From Trachythela sp. YZ-2020 (Eukaryota; Cnidaria; Anthozoa; Malacalcyonacea; Clavulariidae): 64,000 bases of DNA. The stretch covers positions 930,001-994,000 of the forward strand of contig JADLSH010000363.1 in the NCBI GenBank assembly GCA_016169945.1, written 5' to 3'. Both the position numbers and the translations under genes were made by a program. The stretch's first letter is position 1. Each line of letters opens with the position of its first letter. Below are positions 32,364 to 43,800 of the stretch, piece after piece. The notes beneath the pieces were generated by a model, which saw only the letters and a list, made by a program, of their open reading frames with translations, had not been told where the DNA came from and searched no databases.

Positions 32364-33588
32364 TCTATTTGGAAATCAATGACAACGTAAATGTTTGGTG
32401 CTTGCTTTGATTGTATGCACGTGTACCAAGTCAAGTAAATATGAAAGAACTGAATGTAAACCATGACAGTGGTTATTAAGGTGAAGTAATACAAGCAACA
32501 AAATTGCAACAAAATATATTAACTAGAGCAGTAGAGGCACTCAGAGATTGCATACTTCCGTAAGTTTTGACCATTTGGCCTTGCCTTGTTTATGATTCTT
32601 TAGCAGACAAAAGCTTTTTAAGGCTTCCAAGAGAGCTTCGTTATTGTGATATGTATTGTTGAATCACAATGGAGAACATAATATTTGTGTAATTACGCAT
32701 TCTGTTTTGTTCAGCCAAGGAATTAAAGCAAGACAAATTTTCGTAAATTTCTCATCCAATATTCGCCGAAACTTAACCAAAATTTTATCGATTTGTCCTT
32801 GGCCTATGACCATTAGCTGTACAAATTTTCGTAATAAAATGTTTGATTTTGTGCAAGTTATCGAGCTCACAGTCACAGACGAACCTACATACACAAACAC
32901 GCATACAAACAAACCATAGAACAAAAACAAACCCGGTGGAACAAACTGTTTTGTTGTTTGTATTACTTCGCCTTTATGTAAATAATAAACAAACCAACAT
33001 ATTTTCATTATTTAACACTTTACAATATTAAAATCACAATAATTATTGTCTATTGAGCACGTACCATAGGAAACGTTAATAGGAAATGCTGTCACATTTC
33101 AAATATCTCGCGTTTTATCATGACTCGCACTCACATTATTAATATTATTGAATATATAAAACGCTCCTAATAGCGGAGTTTAGATACATGTTTACATATT
33201 ACAAAACCACTCTCGCCTGGCACGAAGGACAAGTTTCAAGAAATACGAAAGAAAAAAATCAAAATGATAGCAAAACTCACCTTCAGGCATGCATGAATGA
33301 CTGACTGTTCAAATGTTATACACGTGTTTGTCGGTGTTTTATACCAAAATGGTGTCGTATGTTGCCGAACACGCCATCTGACGTCATTTGGGCGTTGTAA
33401 TTATCAAATTCAGAGGGCCGCTTTACTTTCGGGGTAATAAATCAAGGTATTAAGTACGCTAAAAATAAAAATCTATAGCACATTGGGAAACGTCTTGTCA
33501 AATTGACCTACATGTTTCGCTTCATTGCAATGAAAGTGTGCCATAGAATTCCATTGCACATTCAATGTATATATTTACATCTAGACTA
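32364..33588. other. Intergenic, no supported gene
   Basis: Overlapping ORFs on both strands (32656-33031) are low-complexity and lack splice context. On the minus strand there is a plausible donor after ATGCCTGAAG (33282-33293), but I found no partner exon. Confidence 0.35.
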
Positions 33589-33753
33589 CAGGGCCGGATT
33601 AACCACGTGGCAGATGCCACGCCCATTTTACGAGAACACGCCCATTTTCTATTGGGACACGCCCATTTTAGGTTCCTCGCGAATTTAGATGCCTTAATTT
33701 ATGATTTGCGGATAAAATTTAAAACAATTATTTAACAACTTAATCCGGCCCTG
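33589..33753. mobile_element. hAT-like MITE (165 bp)
   Basis: The ends 'cagggccggattaa' and 'ttaatccggccctg' are exact inverts; the flanks 'ctagacta' (33581-33588) and 'ccagacta' (33754-33761) are an 8-bp duplication with one change. 'cacgcccattt' recurs three times inside. Confidence 0.8.
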
Positions 33754-33761
33754 CCAGACTA

Positions 33762-35480
33762 TATTTTTTATATTTTAACAAACCAAATAACATTTGAATA
33801 TTGATTTCACTGGCTAGAACAGACGTACATATAATGTATACTTTAGAGGATACTATAGTATAGATTAAATTTGGCCTTTTTCCCTACTTAAAACGTAATC
33901 TTTGTACATACAAGGTCAAGGAACTAAGTGAATAATTAATGAGTGCTGGGTAGACGGTATGCCCGGGATTTCCCCGGGAAAATCCACAAACACGCACTAT
34001 GTTTGCTCATAAATATTTACTTAAACTGGTAGTTAAATTGAGGATTTTTAATGAAGAAAAACTAGCTAGAATGGCAATTAAATCTTCTCTCAGTTAATCC
34101 ATTCAGCCGCAATGCGTCTCAACGTGTTCTATAGACTCGATTATTTTATCTTTTCTAAGGTGAACGTGGCAAGAGCAAGGCGAAATCGTGAGAATTTGAG
34201 TACACACAGACGCGTGAACCGGACAAATTCGAGCACAGCAGCTATCGTACGACTGATTCCCTGTGTGAACAAATGAGTATTTCAAATTTATCATTTTATT
34301 GACATTCAAGAGCGGCTTGATTATGACAATTTATAATCCCATGGAGGCAAGCAAAAACATGCTTTCTAATTTGTAAACAATAAATTAACAGTCCAAAATT
34401 AACTATGTCTTATTAAGAAATATTAATTTAAGTTTACACTTTGACAAAAAAACAAGACGTGGGAAGCCGGTGCAATGACAATGCAGCTCCAGCGAAATAG
34501 GGTAATTTAACCTTGAGTCATGCAAATTCTTTCTTTTTGACTTGTAAAACTCGCTTCCAGTGCTTCTTGGTTCAATAGCTTAGCGGTCTACACACTCGGG
34601 ACGATGCGTGTATGAATCTCGCTCGATACAACGAATTTTTCGTTTATTTTAGATGATGATGCTACCTACAATCCTGGACATAACTGGCTGAGACTACCTC
34701 TCCCTCTATGAAATATTTGCATACCCCTTATGATAAATTCCCTGTAAAATCATGTTGCGCTTCTTAACTCAATATGTATTTCGCGGTTGTTCACAACATT
34801 GAACTGGGGGAGACGGGGGCCCTGTGGAAGGATCTGGTATCCCATTAAAGATAAAAAAGTTTAACATTGGCAATCATATTCTCATTGCATTGCTGATAAA
34901 TGTTTTCGTACAGTCAAACCTTGGACACTCTCCGTTTTGTTGGTTTCTTCATAAAGGAAAATATATTCCAATGATGTATATCTAGAAATTACTTCAAAAC
35001 TGAACTAGGGAGATGTTTTATTGTTGTGATAGATCGAGGTGTTAGTAATAGAGAGGTGTCCGTAAGAAGCGGTTTAGTTAGTATTTCTAGGTTTTGTTCA
35101 GTGCATTCCATCAGTTCTCTGTCAAACTGACATGAAGTTATTTTTGGTTTACGACAAATATTTATTCGTCAATAGCTGCGTTATTTTATTAACTTAGTCT
35201 TAAGCAAGTTTTTAACAATCAAATATTGTTCTTTTTAAAAGGCCGCTAAAAAACGCCGCTTTAATTTTAGCATGACACATTAAGAACTCTTAATTACTGG
35301 TTAATGAGTTGAAAATCGTTTGTTTGATTAGCTTGCAAAGTCAAACTTAAATTGGGCCAGGGCTTAGTTGGTAAAAAAACCTTCAAAAATTTAATTTTCT
35401 GTAGTCTCTTGAAGATAAATATTTGTGTAATCTGGTATGTGTCAAAGTTTGTAATGAAAAACGGGCTAGCTTGCTGATAG
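33762..35480. other. Intergenic upstream of the CRD gene; one tRNA-like relic
   Basis: Apart from the tRNA-like segment at 34569-34638 I see no gene. Short ORFs are unsupported. Confidence 0.4.
34569..34638 (+). other. tRNA-like relic
   Basis: 'tagcttagcggtcta' (34577-34591) is a good A box for a Pol III promoter, and 'tgtatgaatctcgc' (34609-34622) is a weak B box at the right distance. A T run follows. The arms do not pair well, so this is a tRNA pseudogene or the head of a SINE rather than a working tRNA gene. Confidence 0.4.
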
Positions 35481-35494
35481 GCTACTGAAAACGA

Positions 35495-35545
35495 GCGTAT
35501 TTAAGGGCTGTCGTGCCTTCATAAATCATTTCGCGCTTGGTGTTG
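35495..35545 (+). promoter_or_regulatory. Core promoter of the CRD gene
   Basis: A TATA-like 'gtatttaag' (about 35496-35504) lies about 70 nt upstream of the ATG, which would put transcription start near 35530 and leave a 5' UTR of about 40 nt. The start codon context is AAAAAATGG, a good match to the Kozak preference. Confidence 0.45.
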
Positions 35546-35570
35546 TATAGATCAACTTCGCAAGCAAAAA

Positions 35571-38500
35571 ATGGCTAGTTTTTCGTGCGTGTTCGTTTTC
35601 GTGTTATGCGTGTTGGCGGTCGAAGCGTTCCCAAACGCGAGGCGAAGTGGGCCAGACAAGGCATTCGTTTTGTACCGCATGCCATCACGTTGTGTCGATG
35701 CCCCGAAAAACGACATTTGTGATCTCGGGTATAAAATCCGATACATGGGCGACCAAAATTTCGGCGACGTAGTCTCCGCATCTTTTGGCGGGCTAAAAAG
35801 TCTTTACGAGGGGATAGGCCTTTCTGACCCGTGCGTCGGACATGTCATGAAGCTGTTGTGTCGAAACGCGTTCCCCGAATGCATGCCCGACGCCCGAGTG
35901 GATTTTGGTGACCAGGATGAAGTCCTTGATGAAATCGAGGAGTGTGGGTCGTCAGGTGTATACATCGCGCAAAGTTTCAGACAACAAAACTTCAACACCG
36001 GAATCCATAAAGATTCCTTGGCACACCACTTTACCTTCGACTGTACCCACGTACCCCAAGATGCAGAGCAGAAATGTCCCAGGCCGAAATACGCAGTAAG
36101 TATTTCACTGATGGTTCTGAAGGGAGGGGGCAAGAGGAAGGGGGGTTCAATCCCATTTTAGTCATTTTCCAGCAAAATTTTGTCTGAATCCCAGTCACTG
36201 ACTGGAGTTGCCAAATTCCCAGTAACTGCTTCGTTCTACAAAACCACTTGTAAAATATCAAAAATAGCATATTCTTGCAATTTCAAAATAGCATATTCTT
36301 GCAATTTCATCTTTAATTAAACTCTTTTGAAATGATTTTTATTTTCTTTGTCTGTTTAAACGAACAATGAAAGTGGCCGGGTATTCTATAATCAAATCTC
36401 AGCTCCCATTTTAGTAAATTAGCCGAAATTGCATATTAAACAATAACTTTGGTGCACAATTTTATGTTAGTGTAGTGTAGTTGGAGTTAAAGCTATGTTA
36501 ATTACTGCAACTTGCAACGCAATTTCTGCACAGAACCATGTTATGTAGAAATGAACGCACAGAAAAACAGTGAACATGGCCCGCGTTTTACTTCACGTAT
36601 ATTATCATTCTCGTTCATTTCTTTGTTTCCTTCTGGACATGTTTAGCAAGAAGAATATCGGCAGAGTAAAACCAGATTCATGTTCACAATTTCTCTGCCA
36701 ATACTTTTTACTTAACATCGCTCTGCGTCCGAAACTGCCTCGTGTATGTTACAAGACACTTATAAAACACGACTTTACAATAATTAGTCAAAATTCAAAC
36801 CTCTATACTCACAGCTTGAAATGCTAACGCTACATAGAAGAGGTAAAAACGTGTATTTTACTTTTTAGTTTGCCAACACATACAAGGGCCTGGAATAAAC
36901 TGTTTTTCTTTTAGATCCCTAAGAAACAAGTGAAAGATTACTATGAAAGAATTCAGAACACCAGCAGAAATATGGCGGAAGACAAGGACGACAATATTCC
37001 TGACGAGTGTTACCAGAAAGCTTTCAATACTTTTGGTTGTTCGTACGCTTTCTGTTCCTCTGACAAAAAGGCATTGCTCATGAAGACCTCAGAACAGGAT
37101 TGTCTTGATATTAAAGACTGGTAGGCAACCATTCGTTTTAAGCCCGATTTACACCTCGAAAACTAGTAAGGCTGCGCCTTGCAATTACGTCAAACTAACC
37201 GGACCCCAATGCCATGCAAGGCTAAGAATTTTCCACACAAAGACCACAGTCATTATCTGAATCATTTTTAGTATTTGATTAGACTCATTGCCGCGGAAAC
37301 ACCCAGACAAAAGTACAAATATATGTGAATTTCAGTAAGCGTTTTTATCCGTTTTATGTAGTGCTATACACATCGTGGCCAACTTCAAATATATCGTATC
37401 GACGCTTTTGAGTTTTGGCAACGAGCAAAAATGCGGTTAAATGTTTTCATTCCATCTATTTGCCACAAGGTCTATACATATAGCGAACAATATTGGTCAC
37501 ACTGATAATTGTCTTCCCGTTTCAGTTGACAATCATGTGCTGCACTGTCACACTTAGTCTTAGTGAAATCCACCAAAATAAAGACTTCAAAATTACATTG
37601 CCTATCGTCAACATTTAGCTCAATCCTTGCGCCGGTCAAACGACGACGAGAATTACAACTCTGTCTCCGAGACTTCTGATTAACTGCGATTAACGTTCGC
37701 TTCACTTTTAGATATAGCCAGGCTTGCAATAAAACTGTACTTTATAGTCCTACCTTACAATATGCGAGCTGGAATTAGGTCCACGCGATACCGATGCACC
37801 TGAACTGTCCATTAAATACCATATTCGATGACAAAAGCCAAAAGCTTCAATTTATAAATATCAAAAACTCAAACGTTGCCCCAAACTTCTCCACACTTCG
37901 AAAAGACGACCAGATCAAGGCATTCACATGAACTCTCCTGAAAACTTGCTAAACTGGTTTCAGTTGGCCAGACGAAGACCAAGCATTGCAATTTTTCATG
38001 AATTTGCATTTAACTGCAGCTCGTTATTAGCATTTAACATTGTCCGTGACACTTATAACATTCCCCTGTGACCTGTTAGATTTTAGAATGTGTTCATTAA
38101 AAAAGCCAAAATTTTCATGTCGCCGATCGCTTTCATGTTGTCGTTTCAGTCGGGATCGAGGAGTAAAAATCTATCTAGTTCATCGAGGAGGTCTCCTTCA
38201 ACGTCTCAGTGAAATATTTCTCCTTCAACGATCAGTAACAATGGTCCACGAGGGCGACAGAGCGAGCAGTATGTCAAATCTTTAATTATGCCCAGTACTG
38301 AAATTTGCATTTTTGCAAAGACTAAAGTGCCTATAATAGATGCATGGTTTGCAACTAAGCCCTAGCGATTCAAAGATCAAAGAGATTTTCGCCATGTTGG
38401 ATGTATTTGCATTGCAAACAAGCAAAAGTTCCATTGTCAAGTTCATCCTAAATCATTTTCCACTTTTGTCTTTTCTGTTTAGTCTTACAAAGCACAATGC

Positions 38501-38591
38501 ACTGGACGACGAGAAAGAGAAGTTTCTGGATGAAGTTTGTGCTAAATACCCCAGTCCTGAAGACTACAAACAAGTCGACCTCCCATATTAA
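35571..38591 (+). CDS. Secreted Frizzled-like cysteine-rich domain protein (279 aa, three exons)
   Basis: Exons 35571-36095, 36915-37120 and 38483-38591 give 840 nt. Residues 1-19 are a signal peptide (hydrophobic core VFVFVLCVLAV). C41, C50, C88, C97 and C104 reproduce the spacing of the first five cysteines of a Frizzled CRD (8, 37, 8 and 6 residues between). C158 to C169, with CTHVPQDAEQKC, matches the FZ signature CEHFPRHGAEQIC. Only one cysteine (C125) stands where FZ has C6 to C8. The C-terminal part (176-279) has six more cysteines; the one at residue 244 is created across the exon 2/3 junction. There is no transmembrane segment, so the protein is secreted. It may bind Wnt or lipid like sFRPs, but it lacks an obvious netrin domain; function is inferred. 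AATAAA at 38742 ends the gene. Confidence 0.8.
36491..36750. repeat. 'TTAA' MITE family, diverged copy 1
   Basis: It starts after TTAA (36487-36490) with 'agctatgtta' and shares long blocks ('aacatggcccgcgttt', 'ttcatttctttgtttcc', 'aacatcgctctg') with 40494-40763 and 46539-46840. The right end has decayed. It lies in intron 1 of the CRD gene. Confidence 0.65.
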
Positions 38592-38741
38592 GGAATTTTG
38601 ACAACTTTGATGAAACATTTGAAGATTTAATTTTCGTGGACATGCATACATTAATTAACTTTTGAGTTCTGTTTAGCGATGTAATTTGTATTTGATTAGT
38701 ATTAAAATCATCTCGAAGCATTATATACTGTCTTTTTCCAT

Positions 38742-38747
38742 AATAAA
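38742..38747 (+). terminator. Poly(A) signal of the CRD gene
   Basis: AATAAA 150 nt after the stop codon. A convergent candidate signal for the kinectin gene (TTTATT on this strand, 38897-38902) lies about 150 bp further on. Confidence 0.6.
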
Positions 38748-38902
38748 GAAAGTGAATCGATAAATTTGTTTATAACATTGCTATGCGGCAGACGCCATTT
38801 TGAATACGAGTCCACCCAAGTACTTTTGCCTTGTTAATAGGTAAAACCATTTTCATAAAAAATACACAGTATGACATAGAGCCTCTATTAAATTCATTTA
38901 TT

Positions 38903-39943
38903 CACAATAAACGCACAGTATACAGTCCCTAGTCATGCAATGAACAGCTGCATAATAACTCAACGATTTGTAAAGTCAACCTGTATTTTGATTGCAAAAT
39001 TGTGTGCAAATACAGGGATATTTACAGAGCCAAGCGGTTGCTAGGAAAATTGTTCAATTTAAGTTCTCAAAATCAATGAGCAATACACAAAGGAATCAGC
39101 ACCGTCCAAAAATTAAGTTAACAAATTTCACGTCGAATTTCTACGTTCGTTTGAGAAGTTATCATACACTCCAAGCGTTTATTATAGTGATTTTAAACCA
39201 TGTTAAAAAGCTCGATTATCGCCTCGTCTTAAAACACATTTTCGGTGTTTCAAATCTATCACATACAAATATCGTGCAGCAGATGGTGGTCACCTGCAGT
39301 TATCAGAGTGCAATTAAATGCCAATTCTTTTCAATATATAATGCAGTATTATTGTATCGACTGCCAAACCAACATGGCTGCCAAACATCAAATGATAAAG
39401 TTAGGGCGAGATTTGCAAAAATGTTGAGATTCTTTTTAAGAACGGATTAAGAACGAAACCACTTCTTAACCTTAACTAAAAATTTTTGAACTAAATTGTG
39501 TTATAGCATGTTTTAACAGCCTTTTCAAAACTCCGCAACTCTCGGTGAAATAATTTTACAGTCACAAAATTTTTGTTGACCACTCGTAACGATATACTGA
39601 CATATAGGACAGGGAACATTGTAGCTTTAATTTTCGAATTTTGTGACGTCAAGTCAAACCCACCAATATTATGAGAAAATGATGCCTGCAAATATCCCTG
39701 TATGCATTTATATCTATTTCTCATTTAAGCCTACAGTACAAGCTCCACTCTCATTCAAGAACTCAAATTACTGTCTATTATTGTGTCCCATGTCGATTAG
39801 ACAAAATAAATCCTTTATAATTCTGCTATTCACAGCAAACAAGCCAAGACACGATCTTCAAATGTGAATTCATTAGATTTGGGTTAGTTTAGTTAGTCTC
39901 TGCATATAATTAAAAATTCAATTCTACGGCAAAGAATGCATGG
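38903..39943 (-). other. Probable long 3' UTR of the kinectin/RRBP1 gene
   Basis: Between the stop codon at 39944 and the first minus-strand AATAAA (complement at 38897-38902) there is no other exon. ORFs here (for example 38992-39450 on the plus strand) have no splice sites and run antisense to the presumed UTR. If this signal is used, the 3' UTR is about 1 kb. Confidence 0.45.
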
Positions 39944-40781
39944 TCATACGGCTCCGGTGTGATCGCCCTGAAAAGAGAAATGAGAATTGTAAATCGCGGA
40001 TAACGGAAACGGATTGTTAGCGGATTCTTAGCGGGCGGACGCGGACACTAAGTTGGCGGATTTTAAAAAATACTACATTTTCATAATGGACTTACGTCTT
40101 TCATAGCTTCTGCCATTTGTTTCATTTGTGATTCATTTAAACTCTTGCCAGTATTCTATTTTAAAATAACATGCATCTTATTTTACTACCTGTCGTTTGC
40201 ACGATCTGGATTGCATCTAAAGTTAAAGTTCCAATTACAGCTCAGACAACCAGTTTTGGGCAAGTTAAACGTGATTAGCAGATTAGATTGAAACCAGTCA
40301 CATGTCAAATGCCTTTGACAAACAAATGAAAGTTTCCCGTGAGCATCGAAATTACGACTGTTCATTCATAGATATACACAACGGTTGTTGAATCCTATCT
40401 CACTGCCAATTCGAAATACAATTCTGAGCTTCGGTAGTTACAATATCATATTTCAATATACTTGATCCAGAAGCAAATATTAAAGCCATGTCACACGAAG
40501 CAATTTTTGCTGCAACTTGAAATGAAATGTGTTATGTAGAAAAATATTCAAATAAAACATACAAGCATTTAACGGCGTCGATCTTTTTCATTACCATTCA
40601 TTTCTTTGTTGCCTCTTTGATATGTCATGCCAAGAAAATATCGTCGGGGTAAAACGCAGGCCATGCTCACAATATCTTTGTTAATACTTTTTACTAATAA
40701 CATCGGTCTGTGTCAGAAATTGCGTTGCAAGTTACAGTAAAAATTGCGTTGTGTATCATGGCCTTAAAACAGTTTTTACCC

Positions 40782-40812
<31 letters not shown>

Positions 40813-43800
40813 GAAAACTCACCTGTACACCTCCATTTGCAAGGCCGCCAACTTGAGCCTAAAATTTCAAATAGAATTAGTATGTTCAAAATTCTGCTAA
40901 AGCCCGACTTTCATGTAGTCGTAAATGTCGTAAAAATGTCAAGGTGATCGATGTAATAGAGTGTCGATATATCTCTCTACAAGTCAAGACTGCTTGGTAA
41001 AGATTGATTTTCAAAAAAAACACACAAAAGACGAGATAGATCCAAGACTGTTTCACATCGTCTAAAGGTACGTTTACACGCTGCGATTTGTCGGGCCGAT
41101 TTCAGATGCACGTTAATGATATTTGAAAAATACGTGGCAAACGTCATCTGGTGACATCATCAACTCAAAATATTCGTCATTAACATTCAGCAAAACCTAA
41201 AATCGGCCCGACAAATCGCTGTATGTGAACGTACCTTAACATGACTTGTTCACGACAGTTACGACCAAATGGAGGCCAGGCTTAACTACAGAAGAACCAT
41301 TAAACAAAAATATTCTATTTGCAATTTAAGTTCACCTTCAGTTCTTTGACTTTTTCCTCCTGCGTTTCTAGCGCTTTTTCAGAGTTCTGTAACTTTGCTT
41401 CGAGCTGTAAAAATAAAGGAAAGTTTAAACACGTCGTCGAAATTTTGGTTGGTGTTTCGCAACGTTTTGACAACTTTTCATCAGGCCAAATTTAATCACG
41501 AAACTTTATGGCCGTTAAGAAAAATTTGTATGCCACCAGAACCTACTGACCTGATTCAGCACAAAAAGGGTGGTTATATGTTTGCAACCTAAGTTCGCAC
41601 CCCCAATATTTCGCGAAGCGTCCGCCACCGATTGTAAAATACTGTATATACATACTGAATAATTAGCTATGAAATAAAGGACAATTTACTGTACCTCAGC
41701 TATTCTTGACGTTTTCTCGTCGCTTTCGGATTTCACTTGTTCATATTTCTCCGTCATATCTCGATATTTGCCTTCGTACTAAATGATAAGAAACAATTTT
41801 CATCCTACATGAAATAAATTCTTAATCTTCTGCGAACTGAAACTTCAAATTCCTAATCACAAGCGTCGCCAGTTTATAATCCTGGCCCAAGACTTTAAGA
41901 CTAACTTTAAGTAAACGTCCCCATACCTTGGATGATTTTGAGCCCATTAAAGAGAAGCCCCTTTTCTTCTTCTTGTCAGATTCCTACGAAATACAATCTA
42001 GTTATTGAAAAAGCTTAAGACCATACTGCAATAGAAAGATTGCAGACTCTTGGGTACAATTCCCGGCTGCGTGATTAGAGAGATTTATGGTATGGGAAAC
42101 GAGGAAACATGGCCATGTTTCCCGAAGGTGGGCAAACCAGGAAACATTGTTTTCTAGCCATGTTTCTCGAAGGTGAGCAAACAAGGAAACATTGTTTCCT
42201 AGCCATGTTTCCCGAAGGTGGGCAAACCAGGAAACATTGTTTTCTAGCCATGTTTCTCGAAGGTGAGCAAACCAGGAAACATTGTTTCCTAGCCATGTTT
42301 CCCGAAGGTGGGCAAACCAGGAAACATTGTTTTCTAGCCATGTTTCCCGAAGGTGGGCAAACCAGGAAACATTGTTTCCTAGCCATGTTTCCCGAAGGTG
42401 AGCAAACTAGGAAACCAGAACCTCAGGAGCTTACCTCATCAAGTGAGGCGGTAGACACAGAATCCTCCAAATGAGCAATCTTTGCTTGTAACTCACTTTC
42501 CTTCTTCGTAGCTAGCGCTAACTTCTCTTCAAGAGCCTTTAATAAAATTGATGATATTAATGACGATCTGGCTAATCTATTACCTTGGGAGAATGAATAA
42601 TTTTAGTTGAGAATAATTCAATTGTGATCCACATGATTTCAGACTGATGGCCTAAAATACCAGACCATCAACTCACCCTGAATGACATATGGACAAGTGG
42701 GGGTGGCCGGCAACTTGCCATGGACTGGCCACAGCATGTTATTGGATGGGATCCACTAATTGAGGGAAGGGGCAAAACTAATTAAAGGATTAGTGTCAGG
42801 GTCATGCATTGCGGGCTTTTGTTATTGTTGTTCCTCATAAAATGAGGAAGGATTACCAAAGGATGGTTTAAATATATGACGGATTGTAAAAAAATTTCCA
42901 GATCTTCTCATCTAACCGGCCCGAAAAATGGCGTCTGACACTAATCCTTTAACTTACTGCTCGCAGACTATGCTATACCTTCACTTTGGCGTCGGTTTCT
43001 TTATCGTTTTTCTTCTTGGGGCTTTTTGAACTGCCATTTTGCATTCGCACTTCTTCCAGCTCTTTCCTTAATGCAGTATTCACTTTGGCCGCGTCAGTTG
43101 CTTCGTTTTTATATTTCTCAAGCTCAGGAGACTTATCCTCCTCCGCGCGTAATTTGGCTTCGTTTTTAGCGGCCTCTAGTTCGTCTCGGAGACTCTTCTC
43201 TTGTCCTTTGAGGCGTTCAAGCTCGGTGGACAGTTTTTTGAGTTCGTTTTTGGATTCACCGCTGGACATAGCTGCAGCTGTCTTCAACGTAGAAAGCTCT
43301 AGTTGAAGAGAATTTATTTTGGTATCTTTTGATTTCGACTCGTCGCCTGACTTTCGTGCGCTTTCCTTTAATTCAGTGACAGACACATTCGCCTGGAAAA
43401 GTAATTTAAAAGACTAAGCTATTTGTATTTCTATCCCTTAGCATTGAATACTGCAGGTCAAGAGTATTGGAATCTACTTAAGTCGAGTGACTACATGCCC
43501 TATGCTTGAAAACTCGTGTAAACAGAGTACACTGGAAAAAAATTGAAATACATGCTTTGGAAGTATAAATATGGAAATGCTATTTTTATTTATAATGTCA
43601 TAGTATTTCTATATTATATCCATAGCGTTTCCATAGTATGAAAATGGCAATTAGTATTATTTCTATCCCAATTGCCATTTTCATACTATTTCCATTCATA
43701 GTAATGGTACTGGTATTCCCATAGTAAGGATTTTGAAACAAATTTACAGTTGTCGAAAACCTGTATCATGACCCTCTGGGTCGGGTGAATTGGACAACCA

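Noticed and set aside
32656..33031. Overlapping ORFs of 87 and 114 codons on opposite strands
   Set aside because: Low-complexity translation and no conserved motif or splice partner; overlapping open frames are mutual shadows.
33282..33293. Possible first exon ending ATGCCTGAAG with a GTGAGT donor on the minus strand
   Set aside because: No downstream exon with matching phase could be found between it and 30194, so a gene call would be unsupported.
38992..39450. 152-codon plus-strand ORF
   Set aside because: Antisense to the presumed kinectin 3' UTR, no splice or domain evidence, and composition typical of random AT-rich sequence.
42075..42474. Paired repetitive ORFs on both strands (MARKQCFLVCPPSGN and its antisense)
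   Set aside because: Explained by the 45-bp intronic minisatellite; the downstream donor and an early TGA after it rule out extension of the exon.
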